DNA of 64,000 nt from Pseudomonadota bacterium. GTDB taxonomy: Bacteria > Pseudomonadota > Alphaproteobacteria > Rhodobacterales > Rhodobacteraceae. Both the position numbers and the translations under genes were made by a program. Shown in pieces: positions 10,455 through 18,462 of the stretch (the stretch's first letter is position 1; each line of letters starts with the position of its first letter). Under the pieces are notes generated by a model. That model ran no database searches and had not been told where the DNA came from. It saw only the letters and a list, made by a program, of their open reading frames with translations. Where the stretch lies: positions 1-64,000 of the forward strand of contig JAJZVD010000003.1 of assembly GCA_021845805.1 (NCBI GenBank). The letters run 5' to 3'.

Positions 10455-11097
10455 AGGGAACCGGCGCCGAGAAGGCAAAGCCGCGCCCGCCCTCGGGGTG
10501 GTTGATCTTCAGGCTTTCGGCGTGCAGCATCAGGCGCGGAAAGTCGCGCGCGGCGCCCTCGGCATAGAACGGGTCGCCCAGGATGGGGTGGCCCAGCTCT
10601 TTCATGTGGACGCGCAACTGGTGGCTGCGGCCCGTCTTCGGCATCAGCCGCACCCGGGTGGTACCTTCTTCGTGCCGGACCACGCGCCAGTCGGTCATCG
10701 CCGGGCGGCCGGTTTCGAAGTTGACATGCTGAAGCGGGCGGTTCGGCCAGTCCACGGTCAGGGGCAGGTCCACGGTACCCGTCTTCGGTTCCAGAAGCCC
10801 CCAGAGGCGGGCCATGTAGACCTTCTTCACCCGCCGCTCCTCGAACTCCATGCTCAGGAACCGCTGGGCCATCCGGGTCAGCGCAAAGACGATCAGCCCC
10901 GAGGTGTCGCGATCCAGCCGGTGGACCAGCAGCGCCTCGGGGTAGACCCGTTGCGCGCGCGTCAGCAGGCAATCGGCCAGATGTTCGCCCTTGCCCGGCA
11001 CCGACAGAAGCCCCGAGGGCTTGTCGAGCACCAGCAGGTGATGATCGGCATGGACGATGCGCAGCGGCACGTCGGGCGGGGCGTAGGCGTCGGTCAT
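10450..11097 (-). CDS. RluA-family RNA pseudouridine synthase
   Basis: The 215-residue protein carries the RluA-family signature HRLDRDTSGL, with the catalytic aspartate at Asp62, preceded by VLDKPSGLLSVPGK. It also has PKTGRSHQLRVHM and LGHPILGDPFY. It isomerises specific uridines in rRNA and/or tRNA. The short length with no S4 domain resembles RluA rather than RluC or RluD, but the target position cannot be assigned. The start at 11097 is the first ATG of the open frame. It lies downstream of the homocysteine methyltransferase gene on the same strand, 38 bases away. Confidence 0.9.
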   Translation of the reverse strand: MTDAYAPPDVPLRIVHADHHLLVLDKPSGLLSVPGKGEHLADCLLTRAQRVYPEALLVHRLDRDTSGLIVFALTRMAQRFLSMEFEERRVKKVYMARLWGLLEPKTGTVDLPLTVDWPNRPLQHVNFETGRPAMTDWRVVRHEEGTTRVRLMPKTGRSHQLRVHMKELGHPILGDPFYAEGAARDFPRLMLHAESLKINHPEGGRGFAFSAPVPF

Positions 11098-11135
11098 CCC
11101 GCCCGCCTAGGCGCCCGGCCCGGTTCCGTCAAGCC

Positions 11136-12029
11136 TCAGACGATTCCGTGCCCCGCGTCCTTCAGCGCGGCGGCCAGCGCGCGGATATGGGCGGGGCCCA
11201 CCTCGCAGCAGCCGCCGACGATCGTGGCCCCCTGCGCCACCCAGCCCAGCGCGAAGGCGGCGTAGCGGTCGGGCGTCAGGTCGTGGCGGTGCTCCAGCAC
11301 GGCGACGGTGGGGGCGTCCGTCTTGAAGGCATCCGAGATATGGGTGAACCCGTTGGCATAGGCGCCGAAGGGCAGTCCGAACTTCGCCACCTCGGCCATC
11401 GCCGCGCCCATCGCCTCGGGGACCGAACAGTTGCAGAGGATCGCGGCGGGCCGGTAGCGGTCGATCAGCGGGGCGAGGTCGGCGATGGGCTCGCCTGAGC
11501 GCAGGCGGGTGCCATCGTTGTCATCCACCGTCACCGACAGCCAGACCGGCTTGCCCGCCGTCACCGCCCCGGCAAGCGCGCCTTCGGCCTGCATGACCGA
11601 CGACATCGTTTCGCACAGGAACAGATCGACATGCGGGCCGATCAGGGTGGCGATCTCGGCGTATTTCGGTTGCGCCTCGGCCACCGGCGGGCAGGTCTCG
11701 GGCCGGTAGGTGGCCACCAGCGGCCCCAGCGAACCCGCGATGCGGCCCGACCCGTGGGCGGCGCGCGCCTCTTCGGCCTGGCTCACGGCCTTCATGTGCA
11801 GGACCTCGAACAGGTCATCCATCCCGAAGCGTTCCAGCCGGTCGTGGTGGATCGCATAGGTGTTGGTGGTGGCGATCGTCGCCCCGGCGGCGAAATAGTC
11901 GGCATGGATCTCGCGCACGACATCGGGGTGATCCAGCATCACCTGCGTCGCCCAGAGCGGGGTCGGTTCGTCGCCGGTGCGGGCCAGCAGTTCCTGCCCC
12001 ATGCCGCCGTCCAGAAGCGTGATGTTCAT
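11136..12029 (-). CDS. Homocysteine S-methyltransferase family protein
   Basis: The 297-residue protein has the zinc-ligand pattern of the family: the cysteine in LCNCS (Cys201) and the pair in VGGCCEVGP (Cys274 and Cys275). It also has LLDGGMGQEL at the N-terminus and TTNTYA. Members transfer a methyl group from a donor such as S-methylmethionine or a betaine to homocysteine, giving methionine. The donor is unknown. AGGAG precedes the ATG at 12029. It is 10 bases downstream of a LysE/RhtB exporter gene, so the two probably form an operon linking amino-acid methylation and export. Confidence 0.85.
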   Translation of the reverse strand: MNITLLDGGMGQELLARTGDEPTPLWATQVMLDHPDVVREIHADYFAAGATIATTNTYAIHHDRLERFGMDDLFEVLHMKAVSQAEEARAAHGSGRIAGSLGPLVATYRPETCPPVAEAQPKYAEIATLIGPHVDLFLCETMSSVMQAEGALAGAVTAGKPVWLSVTVDDNDGTRLRSGEPIADLAPLIDRYRPAAILCNCSVPEAMGAAMAEVAKFGLPFGAYANGFTHISDAFKTDAPTVAVLEHRHDLTPDRYAAFALGWVAQGATIVGGCCEVGPAHIRALAAALKDAGHGIV

Positions 12030-12039
12030 CGCAATCTCC

Positions 12040-12657
12040 TCAGTCCACGATCAGCCGCAGCGCCAGCCCGCCGAACATCAGCGCGGCGATGCGGTTCAAG
12101 ACGGTCATCCGGCGGGCCAGCGCGTGGCGCACATGGCCCGCCGCGATCCCGTAGCCCATGGTGACCAGCGTTCCGGTCAGGCCGAACACGCCCCCCAACA
12201 GCACGATCTGCTGCCAGACCGGGCCGAAGGCCGGGGCGGTGAATTGCGGCAGGAAGGCCAGCAGGAACAGCATCGGCTTTGGGTTGAAGGCGTTGGTCAG
12301 CGCGCCGCGCCGCAGCGCCTGCCAGCCGGTTGCCCCCTGCCCTGCGGCCACGCCGCGCGCCTGCCAGGAATTCACGGCCAGCCACAGCAGATAGGCGGCC
12401 CCGCCCCAGCGCAGGGCCGCCAATGCCCCGGGCCAGGCCGCCAGCATCGCCGAGACGCCCGCCGCCGCAAGGCTGACGTGCCAGATCGCGCCAAGACCCA
12501 CGCCCAGACCCGCCAGCGCCCCCGCGCGCGGCCCGCCACGGATGCCCGAGGCGGTGGCGAACATCACATCCGCGCCCGGCGTCAGGTTCAGCACCAGCCC
12601 GGCGGCCACGAAGGCCGCCAGCCGGTCCGGCGGGAAGGTTTCAAGCAGGTGCAGCAT
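12040..12657 (-). CDS. LysE/RhtB-family amino-acid exporter
   Basis: The 205-residue membrane protein has about six hydrophobic segments and the LysE/RhtB signature LVLNLTPGADVMFATASGIRGG near the N-terminus. FNPKPMLFLLAFLPQF lies in the middle. The family exports amino acids such as homoserine, threonine, lysine or cysteine across the inner membrane. The ATG at 12657 follows AAGGGA. The homocysteine methyltransferase gene begins 10 bases after its stop, suggesting the exported compound could be a sulfur amino acid or homoserine; that is inference from context. Confidence 0.87.
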   Translation of the reverse strand: MLHLLETFPPDRLAAFVAAGLVLNLTPGADVMFATASGIRGGPRAGALAGLGVGLGAIWHVSLAAAGVSAMLAAWPGALAALRWGGAAYLLWLAVNSWQARGVAAGQGATGWQALRRGALTNAFNPKPMLFLLAFLPQFTAPAFGPVWQQIVLLGGVFGLTGTLVTMGYGIAAGHVRHALARRMTVLNRIAALMFGGLALRLIVD

Positions 12658-12759
12658 CGCGGCGTCCCTTTCGGCGCCACTAGACGCGAGCCGCCCGCCC
12701 GGCGCAAGGTGGCATCGGGCCGGGAAGGGGCGGGCCGAACCCGCCGGGGGCGCCCGCCC

Positions 12760-13539
12760 TCAGCTGCCCGCGCCCGGGGCCTGAGGCAGGCCGTCGGTCA
12801 GGGTGTAATAGTCGCCCCGGCTTGCGGTGAAGATGTGGCGGGTCAGTCGGCCGCCCGTGGGCGGGGCCAGGCAGCCCGCCTCGACCGAGAAGGCGCCATC
12901 GGCCGCGCGGAACCACAGGCTTGACCCGCAGGCCGCGCAGAAGCCGCGCGTACCGCCGCCCGGCGTGGTGAAGCGCGCGTCGTGCCGGGCCTGCCAGATC
13001 ACCGCGGCCTCATCGACATCGACCGAGGCCGCGACATGGCCCGAGGTCTTCCGGCACTGGCGGCAGTGGCAGGCCGTCACCTCTCCCACCGGCGCCGGAA
13101 CCGTGAAACGGCAGGCGCCGCACAGGCAGCGCCCCTTGGCCGCGCCGGCGGCCGGTGCCGGGGCGGGCGGCGGCCCCTCGGGGGCGTCATAGTCCCCCGC
13201 CTCATGGGTGAAGATGTGCCCGGCGACTGCAAGACCCGTGGGCCCGTCCAGCGTGCCCGCCCCGATCGAGATCCGCGCCTCGCCCTCGGGTTGCCAGAAC
13301 AGGCTGGCGCCGCAGGTTCCGCAGAACCCGCGCCGCGCGGCGGCCGAAGAGCGGTACCAGCGCAGCCCCTCGCTGCGGGTCAGGCGAAAGCGGTCATGCG
13401 GCACCGATGTCGCGGCCCAGAGGTGGCCCGACCAGGCGCGGCATTCGCGGCAGTGGCAGACGATCACCGGGCGCAGCGGGGGGGCGGCCTCGAAGGCCAC
13501 CGCGCCGCAGAGACACGCGCCGCGAACGGGGTCAGCCAT
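12760..13539 (-). CDS. Tandem GFA-domain (CENP-V/GFA family) protein
   Basis: The 259-residue protein holds two consecutive zinc-binding GFA domains. Each has the CXCG start, the CHCRXCR centre and a GFCXXCG element: ACLCGAV, CHCRECRAWSG and GFCGTCGASLFW in the first; RCLCGACRF, CHCRQCRKTSG and GFCAACGSSLWF in the second. Each half ends with a GHIFT- or RHIFT-like segment. Most GFA proteins have one domain of about 130 residues, so this is an internal duplication. The family is named after glutathione-dependent formaldehyde-activating enzyme, but the activity of most members is uncertain. Its ATG at 13539 overlaps the fRMsr gene by 8 bases, implying coupled translation. Confidence 0.85.
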   Translation of the reverse strand: MADPVRGACLCGAVAFEAAPPLRPVIVCHCRECRAWSGHLWAATSVPHDRFRLTRSEGLRWYRSSAAARRGFCGTCGASLFWQPEGEARISIGAGTLDGPTGLAVAGHIFTHEAGDYDAPEGPPPAPAPAAGAAKGRCLCGACRFTVPAPVGEVTACHCRQCRKTSGHVAASVDVDEAAVIWQARHDARFTTPGGGTRGFCAACGSSLWFRAADGAFSVEAGCLAPPTGGRLTRHIFTASRGDYYTLTDGLPQAPGAGS

Positions 13540-14014
13540 GCGGCGCGCCGAAGGTGGCATCGAGGATCGCCTGCAATCCCGCCGCGTCGGCCTCGGTGAA
13601 GGCGGCGGGCAGGTCGCTGTCGATGTCGAACACCGCAATCAGCGCGCCCGCAGCGTTGCGCACCGGCAGCACGATCTCGGACCGGGTGGACGAGGCGCAG
13701 GCGATGTGCCCGGGGAAGGCGTCGACATCGGGCACAAGCTGCACCTGGCCGGTCCGGGCGGCAGCCCCGCAGACGCCCCGCGCAAAGGGGATCACCAGAC
13801 AGCCGTGGCCGCCCTGGTAGGGGCCGATCTTCAGAAGCTCTGGCGCCACCACGCGGTAGAAGCCGGTCCAGTCGAACCGGTCATCGGCCCAGTGCACCTC
13901 GCAGGCCACGGTCGCCATCAGCGCAACCGGGTCTGTCTCGCCGTCTGTCAGGGCCGCGATGCGGGCCGAAAGCGCGGCATAGTCCACCCTGCCGCCGGTC
14001 GGGATCATGTCCAT
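13532..14014 (-). CDS. Free methionine-(R)-sulfoxide reductase (GAF domain)
   Basis: The 160-residue GAF-domain protein closely resembles E. coli YebR (MsrC). It has the three conserved cysteines in HGCL (Cys72), GVCG (Cys82) and HIACAS (Cys106), and the SEIVLP and FDIDSD segments. It reduces free methionine-R-sulfoxide in the cytoplasm using thioredoxin. The ATG at 14014 is preceded by AGGAGG at good spacing. It is the first gene of a two-gene unit with the tandem GFA protein, which fits a shared role in thiol or oxidant handling (inference). Confidence 0.92.
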   Translation of the reverse strand: MDMIPTGGRVDYAALSARIAALTDGETDPVALMATVACEVHWADDRFDWTGFYRVVAPELLKIGPYQGGHGCLVIPFARGVCGAAARTGQVQLVPDVDAFPGHIACASSTRSEIVLPVRNAAGALIAVFDIDSDLPAAFTEADAAGLQAILDATFGAPHG

Positions 14015-14097
14015 CGGGTCCTCCTGAGCCTGCCCCTGCATACCGAATGGTAAGGATTGCCGTCTAGTCTTGGCCCGGGCGGAAGAAGGACTGCAGC

Positions 14098-14430
14098 ATG
14101 AACATTCAGTCGGAACAGACGGTGGGCGGATTGGTGGTCCGGGTGGCCGAACCGCGGATCGACGCGGCTGTGGCGATCCGGTTCAAGGACCGGATGCGCG
14201 AACTGATCGCCGATCCCTCGCAGAAGGTGATCCTTGACCTGTCGCAGGTCGGGTTTCTCGATTCCAGCGGTCTTGGCGCGGTGGTCGCGGTGATGAAGAT
14301 GTTGCCCCCCGACCGCCCGCTGGAGCTTTCGCACCTGACACCGCCGGTGCAGAAGGTCTTTCGCCTGACGCGGATGGATCGCGTCTTCACCATCCATCCA
14401 GACGGGGCGGACCCCGCCGATGCAGCCTGA
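14098..14430 (+). CDS. STAS-domain anti-anti-sigma factor
   Basis: The 110-residue protein is a single STAS domain with VILDLSQVGFLDSSGLGAV. The serine phosphorylated in SpoIIAA/RsbV relatives lies in DSSG (Ser56/57). In its unphosphorylated form such a protein binds the partner kinase and frees a sigma factor or another target. It overlaps the kinase-type partner gene downstream by 11 bases, so the pair is translationally coupled. No sigma factor or phosphatase gene is next to it, so the target regulated by this switch lies elsewhere. Confidence 0.92.
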   Translation: MNIQSEQTVGGLVVRVAEPRIDAAVAIRFKDRMRELIADPSQKVILDLSQVGFLDSSGLGAVVAVMKMLPPDRPLELSHLTPPVQKVFRLTRMDRVFTIHPDGADPADAA

Positions 14431-14848
14431 ACCCGGCGATCTGCAACTGGAACTTGACAGCTCGCCGCTCGCGGTCCGCGGCGCGCTGACCGAGATGACG
14501 GCCTATCTGCGCGGACGCTGCCCCGAAGAGGGGCTGGCGGTGGTCGAGATCGTGCTGGCCGAGGCGCTGAACAACATCGTGGAACATGCCTATGTCGGCG
14601 GCACCGGGCGCATCACGCTGTGCCTGCGCGCACATGCGGGCGATGTGCAGTGCTGCATCGCAGACCACGGCCTTCCGATGCCGGGTGGCGCCGCGCCTTC
14701 GGGCCGACTGCGCCTGTCGGCGCCCGGCGCCGCCCTGCCCGAAGGGGGATTCGGCTGGCACCTGATCCGCAGCCTGTCGCAGGATGTGGACTACCGGCGC
14801 GTGTCGGGGCGAAACTATCTTTCGCTGCGGGTCCAGGCCGGACAATAG
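14420..14848 (+). CDS. RsbW/SpoIIAB-type anti-sigma factor (serine kinase, HATPase fold)
   Basis: The 142-residue protein has a compact GHKL ATPase core. The N-box is LAEALNNIVEHAY (Asn51/52), followed by CIADHGLPMP (G1-like) and GGFGWHLIRSL (G2-like). Proteins like this phosphorylate and inactivate their STAS partner, encoded just upstream with an 11-base overlap, and sequester a sigma factor or response protein. In alphaproteobacteria such pairs can act on secretion or stress control rather than classic sigma-B; the target here is unknown. A 15-bp perfect inverted repeat lies downstream. Confidence 0.9.
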   Translation: MQPEPGDLQLELDSSPLAVRGALTEMTAYLRGRCPEEGLAVVEIVLAEALNNIVEHAYVGGTGRITLCLRAHAGDVQCCIADHGLPMPGGAAPSGRLRLSAPGAALPEGGFGWHLIRSLSQDVDYRRVSGRNYLSLRVQAGQ

Positions 14849-14963
14849 GGCGGAGAACCCGGGAACGTCTGCGAACGAGAAACGGTGCCTTGAAAATGCC
14901 GCCGCTCATGCACATCGCAGCCCAAACGACCCCGGATAACGGGCGTGTAGCTGCACAGGCTTC

Positions 14964-15009
14964 CCTCGGCGCCGCGATAAAAAGCCCCCACCCAATCGCG
15001 GCGCCGAGG
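14964..15009. repeat. Perfect 15-bp inverted repeat with 16-base spacer
   Basis: CCTCGGCGCCGCGAT at 14964-14978 is the exact reverse complement of 14995-15009, with a 16-base A- and C-rich spacer. It lies in the 222-bp gap between the anti-sigma gene and the gamma-glutamyltransferase gene. It could be a terminator or RNA stability hairpin for the STAS/anti-sigma transcript, or an operator for the downstream gene. No T-tract follows. Confidence 0.6.
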
Positions 15010-15070
15010 TCTCTGCCGCTTGGAAATCCGCCCGGCACCGCCTAGGCTCCGCCCCAAACGGGAGGATCTG

Positions 15071-16648
15071 ATGCGCGATTTCCAGAAACCGGGCCGCTCG
15101 GCGGTCTATTCGCTCAACGGTATGGCCGCCACATCGCACCCGCTTGCGACGAAGACGGCAATCGACTTGTTGCAGGCGGGCGGCAATGCCGTGGATGCGG
15201 CGATCGGCGCCGCAGTGCTGCTGGGGATCTGCGAGCCGCAGATGACCGGGATCGGCGGCGACTGCTTCGTGCTGCTGAAGCCCGCGGGCGAGGATCGGGT
15301 CATCGCGCTGAACGGCTCGGGGCGCGCGCCGGCCGGGCTCTCGGCGGCGGCCTTGCGCGCGCGCGGGCTGACGGCGATGCCGGTCGGCAGTGCAGACGCG
15401 GTGACCGTGCCCGGCGCCATCGACGCCTTCTGCCGCCTCTCGGCTGACTGGGGCCGGGCAGGCCTGGCCGCCAGCCTGGCGCCCGCCATCCGCCATGCGG
15501 ACGAAGGTGTGCCGGTCGCGCCGCGGACGGCCTTCGACTGGGCCGAGGCCGCGGACCGGCTGCAGGGCGACGCGCGGCGGTTCTACCTGCACGATGGCGC
15601 CGCGCCGCGGGTGGGTCAGGTGTTCCGCGCCCCCGGCCAGGCCGAGGTGCTGCGGCGGATCGCGCGCGACGGGCGCGCGGCCTTCTACACGGGCGAGGTG
15701 GCCGAGGACATGGTGACCTCGCTGGCCGCGCTGGGGGGCAGCCACACGCTGGCCGATTTCGCGGCGACCGCCTGCGACTATACCGACCCGATCTCGGGCG
15801 CCTATGAAGGGATCGAGCTGGTCGAGCATCCGCCGAACGGTCAGGGGGCGACCGCGATCCTGATGCTGAACATCCTGCGCCACTTCGATCTTGCCGCGCT
15901 GGACCCGTTCGGCGCGCAGCGCGCCCATCTGGAGGCCGAGGCCGCGAAGCTGGCCTATGACGCACGAAACCGCTTCCTGGCGGACCCGGACCACATGACG
16001 CGGCTGGCCCACATGCTGGCTCCCGAAACCGCCGCGCGGCTGGCCGCGCTGATCGATCCGACGCGGGCGATGGCAAGCCCCGCGGCGCTCAGCGAGGCGG
16101 TGCACCGCGAGACGGTCTACCTGACGGTGGTGGACCGCGACCGGATGGCCGTGTCGCTGATCTACTCCGTCTATCATTCCTTCGGCGCGGGCCTTGCGTC
16201 ATCGCGGTTCGGGATCAATTTCCAGAACCGCGGCGCGGGCTTCACCTTGGCCGAAGGGCATCCGAACGAGGCGGCCGGGGGCAAGCGGCCGATGCACACG
16301 ATCATCCCCGCGATGCTGCGCCGTGCCGGGCGGGTCGAGATGCCCTTCGGCGTCATGGGCGGCGCCTATCAGCCCAACGGCCATGCCCGGGTTGTCACCA
16401 ACCTCGTGACCTACGGGATGGATCTGCAGGACGCGCTGGACGCGCCGCGCAGCTTTTCGGGGACCGACGGGATGATGGTGGAACGCGGCTATCCCGATGC
16501 GGTGCGCGCGGAGCTGGCCGCGATGGGCCATGCGGTCGGCACCCCGGTCGAGCCGATCGGCGGGGCGCAGGCGATCCGCCTGCGCGAGGATGGCGTTCTG
16601 GAAGGCGCGTCGGACCCGCGCAAGGACGGCTGCGCGCTGGGCTACTAG
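15071..16648 (+). CDS. Gamma-glutamyltransferase family protein (Ntn hydrolase)
   Basis: The 525-residue protein starts with ATSHPLATKTAIDLLQAGGNAVDAAIGA, typical of gamma-glutamyltransferase-family proenzymes. The self-cleavage site and catalytic threonine are expected in HRETVYLTVVD (Thr348), and PNGQGATAI and KRPMHTIIPAML are conserved. Classical GGT cleaves glutathione in the periplasm; here no signal peptide is visible, so a cytoplasmic acylase or glutamyl hydrolase is equally possible. The ATG at 15071 follows GGAGGAT. The stop codon overlaps the convergent hspQ stop by 4 bases. Confidence 0.88.
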   Translation: MRDFQKPGRSAVYSLNGMAATSHPLATKTAIDLLQAGGNAVDAAIGAAVLLGICEPQMTGIGGDCFVLLKPAGEDRVIALNGSGRAPAGLSAAALRARGLTAMPVGSADAVTVPGAIDAFCRLSADWGRAGLAASLAPAIRHADEGVPVAPRTAFDWAEAADRLQGDARRFYLHDGAAPRVGQVFRAPGQAEVLRRIARDGRAAFYTGEVAEDMVTSLAALGGSHTLADFAATACDYTDPISGAYEGIELVEHPPNGQGATAILMLNILRHFDLAALDPFGAQRAHLEAEAAKLAYDARNRFLADPDHMTRLAHMLAPETAARLAALIDPTRAMASPAALSEAVHRETVYLTVVDRDRMAVSLIYSVYHSFGAGLASSRFGINFQNRGAGFTLAEGHPNEAAGGKRPMHTIIPAMLRRAGRVEMPFGVMGGAYQPNGHARVVTNLVTYGMDLQDALDAPRSFSGTDGMMVERGYPDAVRAELAAMGHAVGTPVEPIGGAQAIRLREDGVLEGASDPRKDGCALGY

Positions 16649-16971
16649 TTCAGCTGCACCTGCAACGGGTAGCGCCCGTTTTCAAAGTCGCCGAAGAGAT
16701 CGGGCAGGTCGGGGTGGTCCACCGGCTCGCCGGTCTCGTCCGGCACCAGGTTCTGTTCGGACACATAGGCGACGTAGTAGCTCTGGTCGTTTTCGGCCAG
16801 AAGATGGTAGAAGGGCTGGTCCTTGGACGGACGGCTCTCTTCCGGAATGGCCTGATACCAGTCTTCGGTGTTCGAGAACATCGCGTCCACGTCGAACACG
16901 ACCCCCCGAAAGGGGTGCTTGCGGTGCCGGAGCACCTGCCCAATGGAATACTTGGCTGCGGTTGCCATCAT
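16645..16971 (-). CDS. hspQ: Heat shock protein HspQ
   Basis: The 108-residue protein matches HspQ (YccV), a small hemimethylated-DNA-binding-fold protein. In E. coli it is an adaptor or specificity enhancer for Lon protease. Visible family features are YSIGQVLRHRKHPFRGVVFDVD, DWYQAIP, QPFYHLLAE and YVAYVSEQNLV. Two tandem ATGs at 16971 and 16968 are possible starts after a GGGGGACAA stretch. It is convergent with the gamma-glutamyltransferase gene and shares overlapping stop codons. A heat-shock promoter would be expected upstream, but I cannot assign one. Confidence 0.9.
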   Translation of the reverse strand: MMATAAKYSIGQVLRHRKHPFRGVVFDVDAMFSNTEDWYQAIPEESRPSKDQPFYHLLAENDQSYYVAYVSEQNLVPDETGEPVDHPDLPDLFGDFENGRYPLQVQLN

Positions 16972-17201
16972 CGTTTTGTCCCCCGAAATTATCTAGTAAT
17001 CCCGCAGGCGCCGCCTTGTCCATCCGGGTTAAGGGAAAAAGCCGGGTGCGATTGTGGTGCTGGGCCTGACAGTTCACGCGAATGTCAGCCGCTAATGCCG
17101 CGGCGCAGAAAGAGGATTTTTGGCCGACTGCGACGCCATCGCCATTTCCCCCGCAGCAGTTTTGGCCTATCCTGTCCTCAAAACAAGACGATGTGAGGCA
17201 G

Positions 17202-17780
17202 ATGGGCAAGTTTCCGATAGCGGCAGTTCTGCTGCTGATTCTTGCGTCGTGCGGCAGCTACAGACCGCCGAGCAATATCGACGATGCCTGCGCGATTGCC
17301 GAAGAACGGCCTGCGTACCTGCGTGCCATGCGCCGGGCAGAAGACCGCTGGGGGGTGCCGGTTGCCGTGCAGATGGCCACGATCCGGCAGGAATCGGCCT
17401 TCAAGGGCAATGCGCGGACCCCTTATCGCTGGGCGCTGGGGATCATCCCGATGGGGCGGGCCTCGTCGGCCGTGGGCTATGCGCAGGTGCTCGATTCCAC
17501 CTGGGAAGACTACAAGCGCGAGACCGGGAACTACGGCGCCAACCGCAAGAACATCGGCGACGCGACCGATTTCATGGGCTGGTACATGGACAAGGCCTAC
17601 CGGACGGCCGGCATCCCGAAGACCGATGCGCGCAACCAGTACCTTGCCTATCACGACGGCATCCGCGGCTACATGCAGGGGTCCTACAACAGCAAGGCCT
17701 GGCTGATCTCGGTCGCGGCCAAGGTGCAGACGCGCGCGGTGACCTATGACCGCCAGCTGGCCAGTTGCGGCGTCCGCTAG
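17202..17780 (+). CDS. Lytic-transglycosylase (SLT-like) lipoprotein
   Basis: The 192-residue product has a lipoprotein signal peptide with lipobox LASC (Cys17). An SLT-like domain follows, with the likely catalytic glutamate in IRQESAF (Glu64), then SAVGYAQVLDSTWEDYKRETG and YHDGIRGYMQGSY. It is predicted to be anchored in the outer membrane and to cleave peptidoglycan glycan strands. The ATG at 17202 follows GTGAGGCAG; the reading frame extends upstream but without a signal-peptide-like start. It ends 2 bases from the convergent lolA gene. Confidence 0.85.
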   Translation: MGKFPIAAVLLLILASCGSYRPPSNIDDACAIAEERPAYLRAMRRAEDRWGVPVAVQMATIRQESAFKGNARTPYRWALGIIPMGRASSAVGYAQVLDSTWEDYKRETGNYGANRKNIGDATDFMGWYMDKAYRTAGIPKTDARNQYLAYHDGIRGYMQGSYNSKAWLISVAAKVQTRAVTYDRQLASCGVR

Positions 17781-17782
17781 GG

Positions 17783-18385
17783 TCAGCGGCCGGAACGGCG
17801 ACTGGCCTCGGCGTTGATGTCGAAGAGCGAGTCGGGCAGCGATTGCCCGACCTGCAACGGCGCAAGCGTCACCGTCGTCTGCCCGCCCGTCTCGTCGGTA
17901 ACCACCCATTGCCTGAGCGAAATGGGCTGCGGGCTGAACACCAGCGCGATGGTTCCGTATTCCGGGTGGTCGGGGTCTTCGGCCACCACCACCGTATTGC
18001 CGTTCACCAAGCTGTGCGACACCACCATCCGTGCGCGCGACAGGTCGACCTTGCGGGCCAGGATCAGGTTCAGGGGGGTCCGCGCCAGCGGATACTGCTC
18101 GGGCGGCTGGTTCGACTTGGGGTCGAAGATCGCCACCGCGTCCGAAGCCGCGATGACCAGGCTGCGGTTCGGCGGATCGTATTCGAACCGGGCGCGTCCC
18201 GGGCGGTGGATGTAGAGATGCCCCGTCGAGGTGCTGCCATCGGCGTTGCGCTGGGTGAAGCCGGCCGAGGCCGTGGTCATCCCGTTCAGATAGGCCGAGA
18301 TCTGGTCCAGCGGAATTTCGGCCGCGACAGCCCGAAGGGGCAGGGCGGCCAGCGCGAGGGCAGCAAGGGTGCGAAACATGGTCAT
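17783..18385 (-). CDS. lolA: Outer-membrane lipoprotein carrier protein LolA
   Basis: The 200-residue protein has a Sec signal peptide ending near residue 22 (AVAA). The body fits LolA: FTQRNADGSTSTGHLYIHRPGRARFEYD, then PLNLILARKVDL and FSPQPISLRQWVVTD. LolA carries lipoproteins through the periplasm from the LolCDE complex to the outer membrane. It follows ftsK on the same strand after 77 bases, a common order in alphaproteobacteria, and probably belongs to the dapC-ftsK-lolA transcript. Start at 18385, or the second ATG two codons on. Confidence 0.92.
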   Translation of the reverse strand: MTMFRTLAALALAALPLRAVAAEIPLDQISAYLNGMTTASAGFTQRNADGSTSTGHLYIHRPGRARFEYDPPNRSLVIAASDAVAIFDPKSNQPPEQYPLARTPLNLILARKVDLSRARMVVSHSLVNGNTVVVAEDPDHPEYGTIALVFSPQPISLRQWVVTDETGGQTTVTLAPLQVGQSLPDSLFDINAEASRRSGR

Positions 18386-18462
18386 GCCCCCGATCTAGGC
18401 GCAAGGCCCGCGCCGCGCCAGAGCTCCGGCGCGACACGGGCGATCATTTTGCGGCGAACCGC

